Virus record (IMG/VR): IMGVR_UViG_3300008517_000034
Location: 1-64,000 of that record
Direction: 5' to 3' (one strand)
DNA from: a virus
Length of the DNA: 64,000 nt
The translations under genes were made by a program, and so were the position numbers. Numbering within the stretch: position 1 is the first letter of the stretch; the number at the start of each line of letters is the position of its first letter. The notes beneath the pieces are model-generated. The model did not search any database, was not told the origin of the DNA, and saw only the letters and a program-made list of their open reading frames with translations. Of this stretch, positions 51,770-59,123 are shown piece by piece.

Positions 51770-52647
51770 TTTCCACCTCTCAATTTAATAAAATCTTCCA
51801 ATTCACAAAATTTATACAATCTTTTATTTACCCACCTTGCAAATTCCTTAGTCCTTCTATCTACATTTTCATAAATCATTATGAAGGGATCTACCCCCAA
51901 ATTTAACAATTCATTAAACCGGTAAAGGTCCTCTTCAAAAGTAGTATCAAATCCGCATAAAACAAATACCATTATTCTATATGGCTTGATCCCCGCCTTG
52001 AATATTATCCTCAGACCCTCTTTAAGCTCTTTCTCATAATCCATCAGGTCCCAGGCAAAGTGTATTTGCTTCAGATGTTTTACTTCAGCCAATAGCTTGG
52101 CGTTCTCCTTATTTACAAGTCTTATATCAAGTCCCTGGTTAAAATCCATTCTCCAGCCTTTATTAATATACTTTTGTAATTTTTTAATATAAGAGGGTAA
52201 GGCCAGGAAATTATTATCTAATAAAACTACTACATTAGTCTTTGGATTTAGAAATTCCTCCACTTCTGCATGCTCCCGGATCTTACCTTCTTTCTCCGGT
52301 ACTATACAAAATTTACAATTTCTAATACAGCCCCGGGTAGTAAAGCCTAGAGAATAATCAAGGTTATAAAGAGTATAATCGGGCTTTATATGTTCAATAT
52401 CATAAGGCAAAACAATTTTTAAATTAAATCCTGATCCACCCATAATGCTATTTTCTGGTATATATCCTTCCTCGATATTATGCTTTGAAAATATCTTTGA
52501 AACATATACCCTGTCGTATGTCTTTTCCATCAATGGTTTATATTTTTCTATCTGATCCCCAAAACTTTTATGCCAAGCAGATATTTTCATTAAGGCTAAA
52601 TTGTGATATTTTGAATCAATATCGAATAAACCGATTTTCATAGTCAT
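51760..52647 (-). CDS. Radical SAM protein
   Basis: I place the start at 52647 or 52641 (MTMKIGLFDIDSK), overlapping the upstream stop as ATGA; the open frame extends to 52722. The product has about 295 residues. TTRGCIRNCKFCIV is the CxxxCxxC iron-sulfur motif. VVLLDNNFLALPSYI and MDFNQGLDIRLV follow the MiaB/elongator-like radical SAM pattern. The substrate is unknown. It might modify tRNA, nucleotide or peptide. Confidence 0.8.
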   Translation of the reverse strand: MTMKIGLFDIDSKYHNLALMKISAWHKSFGDQIEKYKPLMEKTYDRVYVSKIFSKHNIEEGYIPENSIMGGSGFNLKIVLPYDIEHIKPDYTLYNLDYSLGFTTRGCIRNCKFCIVPEKEGKIREHAEVEEFLNPKTNVVVLLDNNFLALPSYIKKLQKYINKGWRMDFNQGLDIRLVNKENAKLLAEVKHLKQIHFAWDLMDYEKELKEGLRIIFKAGIKPYRIMVFVLCGFDTTFEEDLYRFNELLNLGVDPFIMIYENVDRRTKEFARWVNKRLYKFCELEDFIKLRGGKCT

Positions 52648-52796
52648 ATCTTGCCCAATATTTTTAATAGTGCAATAATTTCCATACCAAATGCTGTTAT
52701 AAAAAGCACCCACCAGGCCCAATCGTTAGTCTTTTCAGCTTTTTTAACCGGACTACTAAATCCTTTAATCCTTTCTTCGCCTATCTTTAATTTCAT
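52644..52796 (-). CDS. Small single-pass membrane protein
   Basis: This 50-residue frame begins MKLKIGEERIKGFSSPVKKA and has one membrane helix (WAWWVLFITAFGMEIIALL). Its ATG abuts the stop of the 664-residue gene, and its own stop overlaps the radical SAM start. Translation is therefore coupled on both sides. Role unknown. Confidence 0.6.
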   Translation of the reverse strand: MKLKIGEERIKGFSSPVKKAEKTNDWAWWVLFITAFGMEIIALLKILGKI

Positions 52797-54791
52797 CTAA
52801 TCACTTTCCCTTTTATTTTTTAATAATAAATCTAAAATACTATTTTTATCGATGCTTTCAGGCGAGAGATCGATATCTGCTTTTTCTTTATCATCAACAA
52901 GTTCAGCACCTGATTTTGATAAAATATCTTTCAACTCGATACTATTCTGGTAAAAATTTACAAGATATTTTCTACTATTTTCGGCGAATTCCGAATTAGA
53001 TGAGGTGATTGATCTACCGATTGATGTCTCGGCAAAATAGAATCTGCTCTCCTTCATTGTGGTAATCAATAATCCTAGTATTTTTTGTTTTTGGCTGATT
53101 TCAGATTGGACAACCGAAACAATATTATTGGGATTAACCATATAATTATTTCCAAAATCTTTAGCTTTTTCTTTGGCAACGATTATTTTAAGGGGAACTT
53201 TTATTTCAGCATTGTAATTGTAGTAATTTAAGAAAAGGATAAAATTATCCTTTAATTGTCTTTTCACATAAAATAATTCTGTCGCTCCGATAGGTGCATT
53301 AGTGATATCCCCTGAATATAGAATATTACCTTCTTCATTTCTATAACCGGCATCCCAGCCATATTTCCTATCAGAAGAAACTAGGGAAAGATCTAAATCT
53401 ATCATATAAGGCTTAATATTTTCCCAATAGACTCCGACAATCATATCCTGGGGAACAGAGATATAAGTTCCCGATGGCAAATTCCCGGTAAATTGTTTTT
53501 CTGTCGCCGGTAAGCTGTAATTTATATAATCAGGGATATAAATTTTCTTACCCCTTACATTTTTTTTAATATCCTCTGTAATAGAATCTAAGACAATAGC
53601 TAAGACCTTTCTTGCTCTTTCTTTTCTTCTAAAATAGAAATCAGTAGCAAACGATTTTCCGTTCCGTATACGATACAAAATCGAGTCTATGTCTTTTGTT
53701 CTAAATTTCAAAGCATAGGCCAACCTTATTTTCCTAAAGATATTGACCCTCCCTAATTCACTTTCTAATTTATCCATATCTATTATTTTGCCTTTTTTAA
53801 TTTTAGCAGTGACTTCATTAAGATAGTCTTCTGGCATAGGCTTGTGATAATGGATTGCCAATTTTCTTATTTTATTAATGATAGTTTTTAGTTCTCGATT
53901 GGTCCTAAAAGCAAGAAAGATTGGTTTAAAGCGATAGAATATTTCCGCTAATCTTTTTAATCCGTATTTTCTACCATAATCCTTAAAAATTTTAATAACC
54001 TTAATGTTCTTCCCTTCCTTTATTTCCCCTATCAATTCCTTAGATTTTATCAATAGTGTTTCATCCGTTGCAGTATAGACAACATATCTTAAAAACTCGA
54101 CAGGATTTTCAGGAACCAAATCCAAATAGTTATATAAAATTATTCTGACTTCTTTATTCTTTATATCTTTTATTTCCTTTTCATTTATATCTAAAAATAA
54201 GGCCACATCTACAACATCGTTTATGGTATCTTCTTTTAAGGCAATCCCGGAATTAAGCAATTTTAATAATTTATCTTTAAGCTCCTGTTTGGTATATCCT
54301 TTTATGACTACCAGTTTTATTTCATCTATATTTATTTCAGGGATATCTAATATTTCTTTTGGAATGTAAATATAATCTTTATCACGAATTTTATCTGTAT
54401 GAAAATCTTCCAAACCTGATATTCTTTCCGATAAATTATCTACTCCCCAATTCTCCAAATACTCTTTTTGAAACATATATCTCCCGGGATCTTTCTTGCC
54501 GTAAGTTGTAATATAATGAGCAATCTGTTCTGTAATCAATTGCTCTATATCAGCTTCCTTTACCTTCTTCCAGGACTTATGAAAAGAAGCATTTACTTTC
54601 TCGCTGGTTATCCCGAAAACTTCTTCAACCAATTTTATTAATTCGTCATAATTGGAATAATTGTAGATTACCTCCGGAGAAAATATAAAACCCCTTTTGA
54701 TTGTTTTTTTTAGCAGATCTTTTGTTGGTGATTTCTTGTGCTTTGCTTTTATTGGTAAGGCCTTAAATAGTCTGATAGTCGCTTTACTCAT
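52797..54791 (-). CDS. Helical-repeat protein with TerD-like C-terminus
   Basis: This is a 664-residue protein. The first 430 residues are helical (EFLRYVVYTATDETLLIKSK, LKRLAEIFYRFKPIFLAFR, KIRKLAIHYHKPMPEDYL). Residues about 435-600 are beta-rich with VGVYWEN, IDLDLSLVSSDRKYGWD and ILYSGDITNAPIGATELFYV. That resembles the TerD family VDLD/SGD pattern. I recall a similar layout in the MXAN_6230/SCO0854 family, not confirmed. Start after AAAGGGGTAAAGAA. The three covarying hairpins lie directly upstream. Possible RNA-binding or stress role is inference. Confidence 0.65.
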   Translation of the reverse strand: MSKATIRLFKALPIKAKHKKSPTKDLLKKTIKRGFIFSPEVIYNYSNYDELIKLVEEVFGITSEKVNASFHKSWKKVKEADIEQLITEQIAHYITTYGKKDPGRYMFQKEYLENWGVDNLSERISGLEDFHTDKIRDKDYIYIPKEILDIPEINIDEIKLVVIKGYTKQELKDKLLKLLNSGIALKEDTINDVVDVALFLDINEKEIKDIKNKEVRIILYNYLDLVPENPVEFLRYVVYTATDETLLIKSKELIGEIKEGKNIKVIKIFKDYGRKYGLKRLAEIFYRFKPIFLAFRTNRELKTIINKIRKLAIHYHKPMPEDYLNEVTAKIKKGKIIDMDKLESELGRVNIFRKIRLAYALKFRTKDIDSILYRIRNGKSFATDFYFRRKERARKVLAIVLDSITEDIKKNVRGKKIYIPDYINYSLPATEKQFTGNLPSGTYISVPQDMIVGVYWENIKPYMIDLDLSLVSSDRKYGWDAGYRNEEGNILYSGDITNAPIGATELFYVKRQLKDNFILFLNYYNYNAEIKVPLKIIVAKEKAKDFGNNYMVNPNNIVSVVQSEISQKQKILGLLITTMKESRFYFAETSIGRSITSSNSEFAENSRKYLVNFYQNSIELKDILSKSGAELVDDKEKADIDLSPESIDKNSILDLLLKNKRESD

Positions 54792-54810
54792 TTCTTTACC
54801 CCTTTCTTTA

Positions 54811-54878
54811 AGGCGGGTAGTATTTTGGTAAGCGGGGGAATACCCCGCTAGTTATTTTGATAGGAACTACCTATGCCT
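54811..54878 (-). ncRNA. Tandem structured RNA repeat, unit 1
   Basis: On the minus strand this unit reads AGGCATAGGTAGTTCCTAT, a variable hairpin, then ACTACCCGCCT. The outer stem is AGGC/GCCT and the middle stem GGTAGT/ACTACC. The inner hairpin is AGCGGGG/CCCCGCT (54849-54831) with a 5-nt loop. It is nearest the 664-residue gene, with 20 nt between it and the start. Confidence 0.75.
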
Positions 54879-54897
54879 CTATTTTTATTTTTAAAAT

Positions 54898-54947
54898 AAG
54901 GCGAGTGGTAATTACACCAATTGAATTATAGGAACCACTTATGCCTT
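54898..54947 (-). ncRNA. Tandem structured RNA repeat, unit 2
   Basis: This unit has the same layout with compensatory changes. The outer stem is AAGGC/GCCTT, against GAGGC/GCCTC in unit 3. The middle stem is AGTGGT/ACCACT, against GGTAGT/ACTACC in units 1 and 3. The bulge TTCCTAT is conserved. The inner stem is TAATT/AATTA. Two or more covarying pairs argue for selection on structure. Confidence 0.75.
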
Positions 54948-54972
54948 ATAATTTTATTTAATTTCTTACATT

Positions 54973-55018
54973 GAGGCGGGTAGTAAAACGCTGGTTTTAT
55001 AGGAACTACCTATGCCTC
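54973..55018 (-). ncRNA. Tandem structured RNA repeat, unit 3
   Basis: The outer stem is GAGGC/GCCTC, the middle stem GGTAGT/ACTACC, the conserved bulge TTCCTAT and the inner hairpin AAAAC/GTTTT with loop CAGC. Linkers between units are about 20-25 nt and A/T-rich. On the plus strand each unit is followed by a T-rich tract, so the active strand is not certain. It overlaps the 3' end of the small frameshifted gene at 55010-55139. Confidence 0.7.
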
Positions 55019-55139
55019 TATTTTTAAGAAATAATTAAAGTCTTTATTATTTTCTTTATTAAATTTTTCTATAGATTCTATAAATCCAGATTCTTTTTTT
55101 TGACTTTTTTAAAAACCCAATACATTCTTTCGTATTCAT
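55010..55139 (-). pseudogene. Small frameshifted gene
   Basis: A GGAG site precedes ATG 55139. The first frame gives MNTKECIGFLKK and soon stops at 55059. The +1 frame after an A6 run continues as SQKKESGFIESIEKF, then NKENNKDFNYFLKIEA, and stops at 55010. Shortening the A6 run by one base would join them into a 42-residue protein. Either a broken gene or a homopolymer error. Confidence 0.45.
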
Positions 55140-55152
55140 ATCAATTTCTCCT

Positions 55153-55410
55153 CTAATTTTTAATTAGCTCATCTTTATATTTATCAAATTCTTCCTGGCT
55201 CATTCCCCAGTTACTCATAACCTTTCTAAGCTGAGCCTCTGATAGTGGCCAAGCCAAGATGTCCCCTCTGCATAAATAGGTATATTGTGTCCTCATACTT
55301 ATAAATCCCTTACGGAGTTTTAACTTAGGATAAGTAAGAGTGTTATCGGTAGCAAAAATTTGCCCTGGTTTGATCTCATTCACTTTTTTGATTTTCTTGT
55401 CATCTGCCAT
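55153..55410 (-). CDS. Small hypothetical protein
   Basis: I prefer the ATG at 55410 (MADDKKIKKVNEIKPGQIFA); the frame could begin at a TTG at 55434. About 85 residues, with an SH3-like beta beginning (KPGQIFATDNTLTYPKL) and a helical end (EAQLRKVMSNWGMSQEEFDK). It is the last gene before the hairpin array. No family recognised. Confidence 0.6.
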   Translation of the reverse strand: MADDKKIKKVNEIKPGQIFATDNTLTYPKLKLRKGFISMRTQYTYLCRGDILAWPLSEAQLRKVMSNWGMSQEEFDKYKDELIKN

Positions 55411-55427
55411 TCTTTTTAATTTTCCCT

Positions 55428-55685
55428 TCAACAAAATAACTTTTCAAATATTCTATCAATTCTTTCTATGACCGATATCAAAATAGATCCTAATCGGGTC
55501 TCTCTCGTGACTGCCTCAAATTCACGATAAGCTTTCCTTGCCCTCCACCTTTGAAATGAAAAAGTATTCCTCATTTTTATAATCTCCTTTTCACTAAGTG
55601 ATTGAGTCCTAATATCTACTTCTTCGTTTAGCCATTGTAAAATATCATTATATTCTTCATCACTTACCGGTTTACGTTTTCTCAT
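55428..55685 (-). CDS. Small helical hypothetical protein
   Basis: This 85-residue protein begins MRKRKPVSDEEYNDILQWLN and is basic and helical (SFQRWRARKAYREFEAVTRE near residues 48-67). No family recognised. It sits between the DUF6745-like gene and the 55153 gene, same direction, tight spacing. Confidence 0.6.
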   Translation of the reverse strand: MRKRKPVSDEEYNDILQWLNEEVDIRTQSLSEKEIIKMRNTFSFQRWRARKAYREFEAVTRETRLGSILISVIERIDRIFEKLFC

Positions 55686-55697
55686 TTATTGCTTCCC

Positions 55698-56552
55698 CTA
55701 AGTTTCTATCGTAGGATTATATTCATCCTCTTCTAATCCAAAGGTCCAGGCTTTTGCCTCTCGTACACTACGCATATCAGGAGGCACTTTAAGAAAATAT
55801 CTTTTGCCAGTTGAAGAATCTTTAACCTGTAAAAATGCTATGCTATCTGTTAAGATTATGATTCTATCCTTTCTGTCATTAAAATACCCTCTTGGAATAC
55901 TACCATAAAAATCAGAAGGATGCTGAAAGGTTCTATCTTCAAGAATGATATACTGAATTTTATTCATCTCAAATCCTTCTCTTATATAGTTCTCGTAGCC
56001 GAGCTTCCTTAGTGCCTGCTCCCGTAACTCTAGATTTTCTGTTTCTTCTACATCTTCAAATGTTATGGGATAGTCCGTCTCCAGTTTTATCTTCGTCTCT
56101 AAATCCTGAATATATCGTTTTAGAATATATTTAAATTCATAAAGTACATTATTGTCTCTTCTCAAACTTAAAGGCCTTCCAAGATCTACTCCAAGACTTA
56201 ATTCTATATCCAGAAAGTTACTGAATAAGTCTTTATCCTCGGAGAGTATCTCAGCTAAGTTCCTTTTATTTAGAATTCTAAGAGCTGTACTGCAAGGAAA
56301 AAGTATTATGGTATGAATTCTACTTGCCACATTCACCGGAGGTATCCCTATATGATGACTACATAATCTTTCCTCTTTCACCTCAAAATATAATTCAATA
56401 ACATAAGGATTAAAATGCGATGATCTTAAATAAGCCTCACCCATAGCCTCGTCTAGTATGTAGTAGTCCCCATATATGGTATGCCTTACATTCTCCCCGG
56501 TTTTCCATGAATTTAACTTAGTCCTCAACGAATTTGATATATTCTGTATCAT
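55698..56552 (-). CDS. DUF6745-like protein
   Basis: The frame opens at 56576, but the ATG at 56552 (MIQNISNSLRTK) follows AAAGGG and AGGAG and is preferred. About 284 residues. The C-terminal block RKLGYENYIREG, IRIIILTDSIA-type strands, VKDSSTGKRYFLKVPPDMRS and EAKAWTFGLEEDEYNPTIET is, as I recall it, the signature of DUF6745. Function unknown. I recall such genes near SCO0854-type and QREY-type genes, as here. Confidence 0.65.
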   Translation of the reverse strand: MIQNISNSLRTKLNSWKTGENVRHTIYGDYYILDEAMGEAYLRSSHFNPYVIELYFEVKEERLCSHHIGIPPVNVASRIHTIILFPCSTALRILNKRNLAEILSEDKDLFSNFLDIELSLGVDLGRPLSLRRDNNVLYEFKYILKRYIQDLETKIKLETDYPITFEDVEETENLELREQALRKLGYENYIREGFEMNKIQYIILEDRTFQHPSDFYGSIPRGYFNDRKDRIIILTDSIAFLQVKDSSTGKRYFLKVPPDMRSVREAKAWTFGLEEDEYNPTIET

Positions 56553-56907
56553 ATTCCCTTTGTCTCCTAATTTCATATGTCCCAGCAGGAATAGTTATAG
56601 TATTATGTTCTTCGTGGATTAGTTCTGCTGGTGCACCAACTAGCGCATAGCCGATTATTTGTTTATCAACTGGGCTAACCCTAAAAGGTCCAGCCGTTAT
56701 TTCTAGACCATTAGGTAAATGAAAGCTAGGGTTTACAATTTTTTCGGCCACTTCTAGTATCTTGGCATTTCCCCTTAATCTATGAGCATGTCCAGTTACC
56801 TCTCCTTTTAAAATTACCTTACTTTTTTTAGTCTTAAATTTTATGTTTTCGGGTAATTTATCAATTTTAATTAACAAAATATCTCCGTGTCTATAGTGTT
56901 TATTCAT
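56518..56907 (-). CDS. QREY-type conserved hypothetical protein
   Basis: The frame opens at a GTG at 56964, but the ATG at 56907 (MNKHYRHGDILLIKIDKLPE) follows AAAGGGGGATTTTTTATC and is preferred. About 129 residues. RHGDILLIK, LKGEVTGHAHRL, AELIHEEHNTITIPAGTYEI and RRQREYDTEYIKFVED form a conserved pattern known from many phages and bacteria with unknown role. The His residues could bind metal. It overlaps the DUF6745-like gene. Confidence 0.7.
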   Translation of the reverse strand: MNKHYRHGDILLIKIDKLPENIKFKTKKSKVILKGEVTGHAHRLRGNAKILEVAEKIVNPSFHLPNGLEITAGPFRVSPVDKQIIGYALVGAPAELIHEEHNTITIPAGTYEIRRQREYDTEYIKFVED

Positions 56908-56960
56908 GATAAAAAATCCCCCTTTTTTTAAATATCCTCTCAAAATTTTAAACAATGATT

Positions 56961-57536
56961 TCACCCACTAAACCAAAGATCGTGTTTTAATATTTCTTCA
57001 AGTTTTGACATGGGAATTTTAGTATATTCTCCATATACCTTCTTAATCATTCCCATAATCTTGTCTAAGTTCTGCATCTCATCCTTAAAATCCTCGTATT
57101 TGCCCCACATAAAAGAACTTAATTGATGAATGAGCATATAAGCATGTCGGTTGATAAATCTTCTCTTCCCGCAAACACTTAAAAAAGTTGCTGCGCTCGC
57201 ACAGCATCCATCGATCATCGTGTGGACGGGAACAACGCTTTTAATGATTTCGTCCATCCCCGCCATCCCTGCAAAGACACTGCCACCATAACTTTGGATA
57301 TGAAGATGGATATTAGCGGGCTCTCGATTTTGAATTGTGGCCTCACGCTGCAAATTAATTCCCATACTTAATATATTTCTATTAAGTTGTAATATTTTTT
57401 CTGTTTCAATACGAGAATAGAAATAAATCCTATTCTCTACCACCTCAACAAAAGATGGATGAGTATCTTTTTCCTCTATAGACTTAGGCTTTTCATCATG
57501 TTCTGGCTTTTTTTCAGCCCAATTAAAACCTTTCAT
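56961..57536 (-). CDS. ClpP-like serine protease, C-terminally truncated
   Basis: This is a 191-residue protein. IHLHIQSYGGSVFAGMAGMD, then GCCASAATFLSVCGKRR with the catalytic Ser, MLIHQLSS with the catalytic His, and KHDLWFSG with the likely Asp match S14 ClpP-type proteases. It ends immediately after that Asp motif, so the usual C-terminal part (xEAxxxGLxD) is missing. It lies in the early region, while the prohead protease role is filled by XkdF. It may work with the host Clp system or independently. Confidence 0.75.
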   Translation of the reverse strand: MKGFNWAEKKPEHDEKPKSIEEKDTHPSFVEVVENRIYFYSRIETEKILQLNRNILSMGINLQREATIQNREPANIHLHIQSYGGSVFAGMAGMDEIIKSVVPVHTMIDGCCASAATFLSVCGKRRFINRHAYMLIHQLSSFMWGKYEDFKDEMQNLDKIMGMIKKVYGEYTKIPMSKLEEILKHDLWFSG

Positions 57537-57539
57537 TTT

Positions 57540-57824
57540 TTAAAATTCTCCCTTCTTAATCTCAAATAAATGGAATACCAATGCCCCATTTCCTATCTGA
57601 AAAGTTCCTATATAATTAATTATTCTAAGGTAATCTTCACCTAGGGGATGACCGGTTCCACTTAGCCTAAAATGCCTGGTCTCTTTCTTTGTTTCTGAAT
57701 CTACCATCGCCCATAACTGAGGAGCACCTCTCTGGGTTTGAACCGTTAGTATTTTAGCATCTCTATGCACTTCCAAAGTGAAGTGATCTTCCGCAGGGAT
57801 CGGATATTTAAAGATCGTCAGCAT
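57540..57824 (-). CDS. Conserved phage protein (DUF7352-like)
   Basis: This 94-residue protein begins MLTIFKYPIPAEDHFTLEVH and has AKILTVQTQRGAPQLWAMVD, FRLSGTGHPL and ALVFHLFEIK. The pattern IFKYP...LWA.VD...GTGHP...FHLFE is a common phage family of unknown function. I recall it as DUF7352. Beta-rich and soluble. Located just before the ClpP-like gene. Confidence 0.7.
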   Translation of the reverse strand: MLTIFKYPIPAEDHFTLEVHRDAKILTVQTQRGAPQLWAMVDSETKKETRHFRLSGTGHPLGEDYLRIINYIGTFQIGNGALVFHLFEIKKGEF

Positions 57825-57840
57825 AATTTTTTCCCTTTTT

Positions 57841-57912
57841 TTATTTTTTCTTAAAAATCAGATATAATATTATTCCTGCTACTATAATTCCTATAATCCA
57901 CCAATACCACAT
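57841..57912 (-). CDS. Micro membrane protein (23 residues)
   Basis: MWYWWIIGIIVAGIILYLIF plus KKK is a single membrane helix. The ATG sits at the stop of the 57915-58331 gene with AAAGGTGGTGG upstream. Like those at 7199-7282 and 7305-7391 it is a tryptophan-rich micro membrane protein. Function unknown. Confidence 0.5.
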   Translation of the reverse strand: MWYWWIIGIIVAGIILYLIFKKK

Positions 57913-57914
57913 AA

Positions 57915-58331
57915 TTATCCACCACCTTTATTTAGATTATTTTTACGTTCCAGGTCCCTTTTTTTAATTCTTTTTCTGTTCTTTTTATACCACGCATGAG
58001 CGGTTTTTTTTAAATATTCTTTATGCTTTATTTTATAGTCTTGAAAATACTTACTCCGGTCTTTTCCGTCTTGATATTCTTTGATTTTAATGAGTAGCCA
58101 ATCTTTATTCTGATAATAATATTCTAAAGCCTCTTTGCTCCGGCAGGCTTTGCAGATATTTATTCTACCACCAGCGCTCCTCTTATCCTTCGAGAAGTGG
58201 AATAGTGATTTCCTCTCTCCGCATTTTCTACATACTTTAAATATTTTAGTAGCCTCTTTTTCTTCCCTTTCTTCAAGCTCCTTTTCAAAATCAGAGAATC
58301 GAGTAGCAAATTCAAAAGACCTTGTAACCAT
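57915..58331 (-). CDS. Zinc-finger protein, endonuclease VII-like N-terminus
   Basis: This is a 138-residue protein. VCRKCGERKSLFHFSKDKRS, then INICKACRSKEALEYYYQNK, is a treble-clef zinc site often found at the N-terminus of phage HNH and recombination endonuclease VII proteins. The rest is basic and helical with no HNH core. It may be a DNA-binding protein or a nuclease remnant. Confidence 0.6.
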   Translation of the reverse strand: MVTRSFEFATRFSDFEKELEEREEKEATKIFKVCRKCGERKSLFHFSKDKRSAGGRINICKACRSKEALEYYYQNKDWLLIKIKEYQDGKDRSKYFQDYKIKHKEYLKKTAHAWYKKNRKRIKKRDLERKNNLNKGGG

Positions 58332-58369
58332 AATTACCCCCTTTTAATTTCATTTAATCACCTTCTTTC

Positions 58370-58732
58370 TTAATCAAACGGTAACGAAACATCATAATTA
58401 TCTCGCGGATCCCATTCTTCCCAATCATCTGCTTCTTTATCGTCTTCCGGTACTTGATCTATGAGATCGACCGGATGATTTTTAAAATATTTTTTATCCG
58501 GTTTTGATTCCCTGTAAATTGCCGATCTTACATGACAATTTCCTATTGCTTCTTGTAACTTCATAATTTTCTCCTTTTTTTTTAATAATGGACATATCTT
58601 TGGCCTATGCCCTTTATTATCTATAAAAAAATACTTGCCTAAAATCTTTTTTAATTTAGGACAATGAAAAGAGTATCTACCTCTTCGATTTTTCGTTCTT
58701 ATATAAGGACATTCAAAACAGGTTTTATACAT
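58370..58732 (-). CDS. Run-together ORF: cysteine-rich part plus acidic protein
   Basis: This is a 120-residue frame. The first part (MYKTCFECPYIRTKNRRGRY, CPKLKK, CPLLKK) is a Cys-rich finger. Residue 57 is a Met (ATG at 58564) preceded by a perfect AAAAAGGAGAAAATT, so a separate 64-residue acidic protein (MKLQEAIGNCHVRSAIYRES at its start, KEADDWEEWDPRDNYD later) may start there. Either two products from one frame or a fused gene. Confidence 0.6.
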   Translation of the reverse strand: MYKTCFECPYIRTKNRRGRYSFHCPKLKKILGKYFFIDNKGHRPKICPLLKKKEKIMKLQEAIGNCHVRSAIYRESKPDKKYFKNHPVDLIDQVPEDDKEADDWEEWDPRDNYDVSLPFD

Positions 58733-58735
58733 TAA

Positions 58736-59107
58736 CTATCCTTTTTTATATAGATTTTCGTATTCATAATATTCTACTTTATTCCCTTCATTATGACTTT
58801 TAGGGATAAAATTCTTTTCATCACTTAAATCGTTTTCATTTATTGCTACTTTATAACCACCTTTCTTCATTATCTCTATATCTTTTTCAATAACCCCTAT
58901 ATATCCTTCCTGTTTATTGTGGCCACAACAGCAACCTGTTGTTCTAATTCCCAATGACCATAAATACTTAATTTCTTCAGCTATACATTTATCGATACAT
59001 ATCGTATTGCTGGTTGTCCCCTCAGTTCTACCAATCATACATTTTGGCCTTAATAATTCCACTTGATTATCATAACTACCTATTTTTACATTTACACAAT
59101 TACACAT
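58736..59107 (-). CDS. Conserved phage hypothetical protein (CCCGHN type)
   Basis: This 123-residue protein has CIDKCIAEEIKYLWSLGIRT, then TGCCCGHNKQEGYIGVIEKD. This signature (invariant CCCGHN with upstream Cys) is widespread in phages and clearly metal-binding by appearance; the biochemical role is unknown to me. The tail is acidic. Good spacing with neighbours in the early operon. Confidence 0.7.
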   Translation of the reverse strand: MCNCVNVKIGSYDNQVELLRPKCMIGRTEGTTSNTICIDKCIAEEIKYLWSLGIRTTGCCCGHNKQEGYIGVIEKDIEIMKKGGYKVAINENDLSDEKNFIPKSHNEGNKVEYYEYENLYKKG

Positions 59108-59123
59108 AAATCATTCCTCTTCC

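Noticed and set aside
51760-52647. Deazaguanine DNA modification enzyme
   Set aside because: The radical SAM motif is present, but no queuosine or deazaguanine pathway genes (QueC, QueD, DpdA-like) are seen in the window.
52797-54791. Tellurite resistance function for the TerD-like protein
   Set aside because: Only a TerD-like pattern is visible at the C-terminus. No other ter genes are nearby, and the helical N-terminal part is unrelated.
54811-55018. CRISPR array or type III toxin-antitoxin repeat
   Set aside because: Units are not identical, differ in length by over 20 nt and have no constant spacer. The adjacent protein is not ToxN-sized. Compensatory changes fit structured RNA better.
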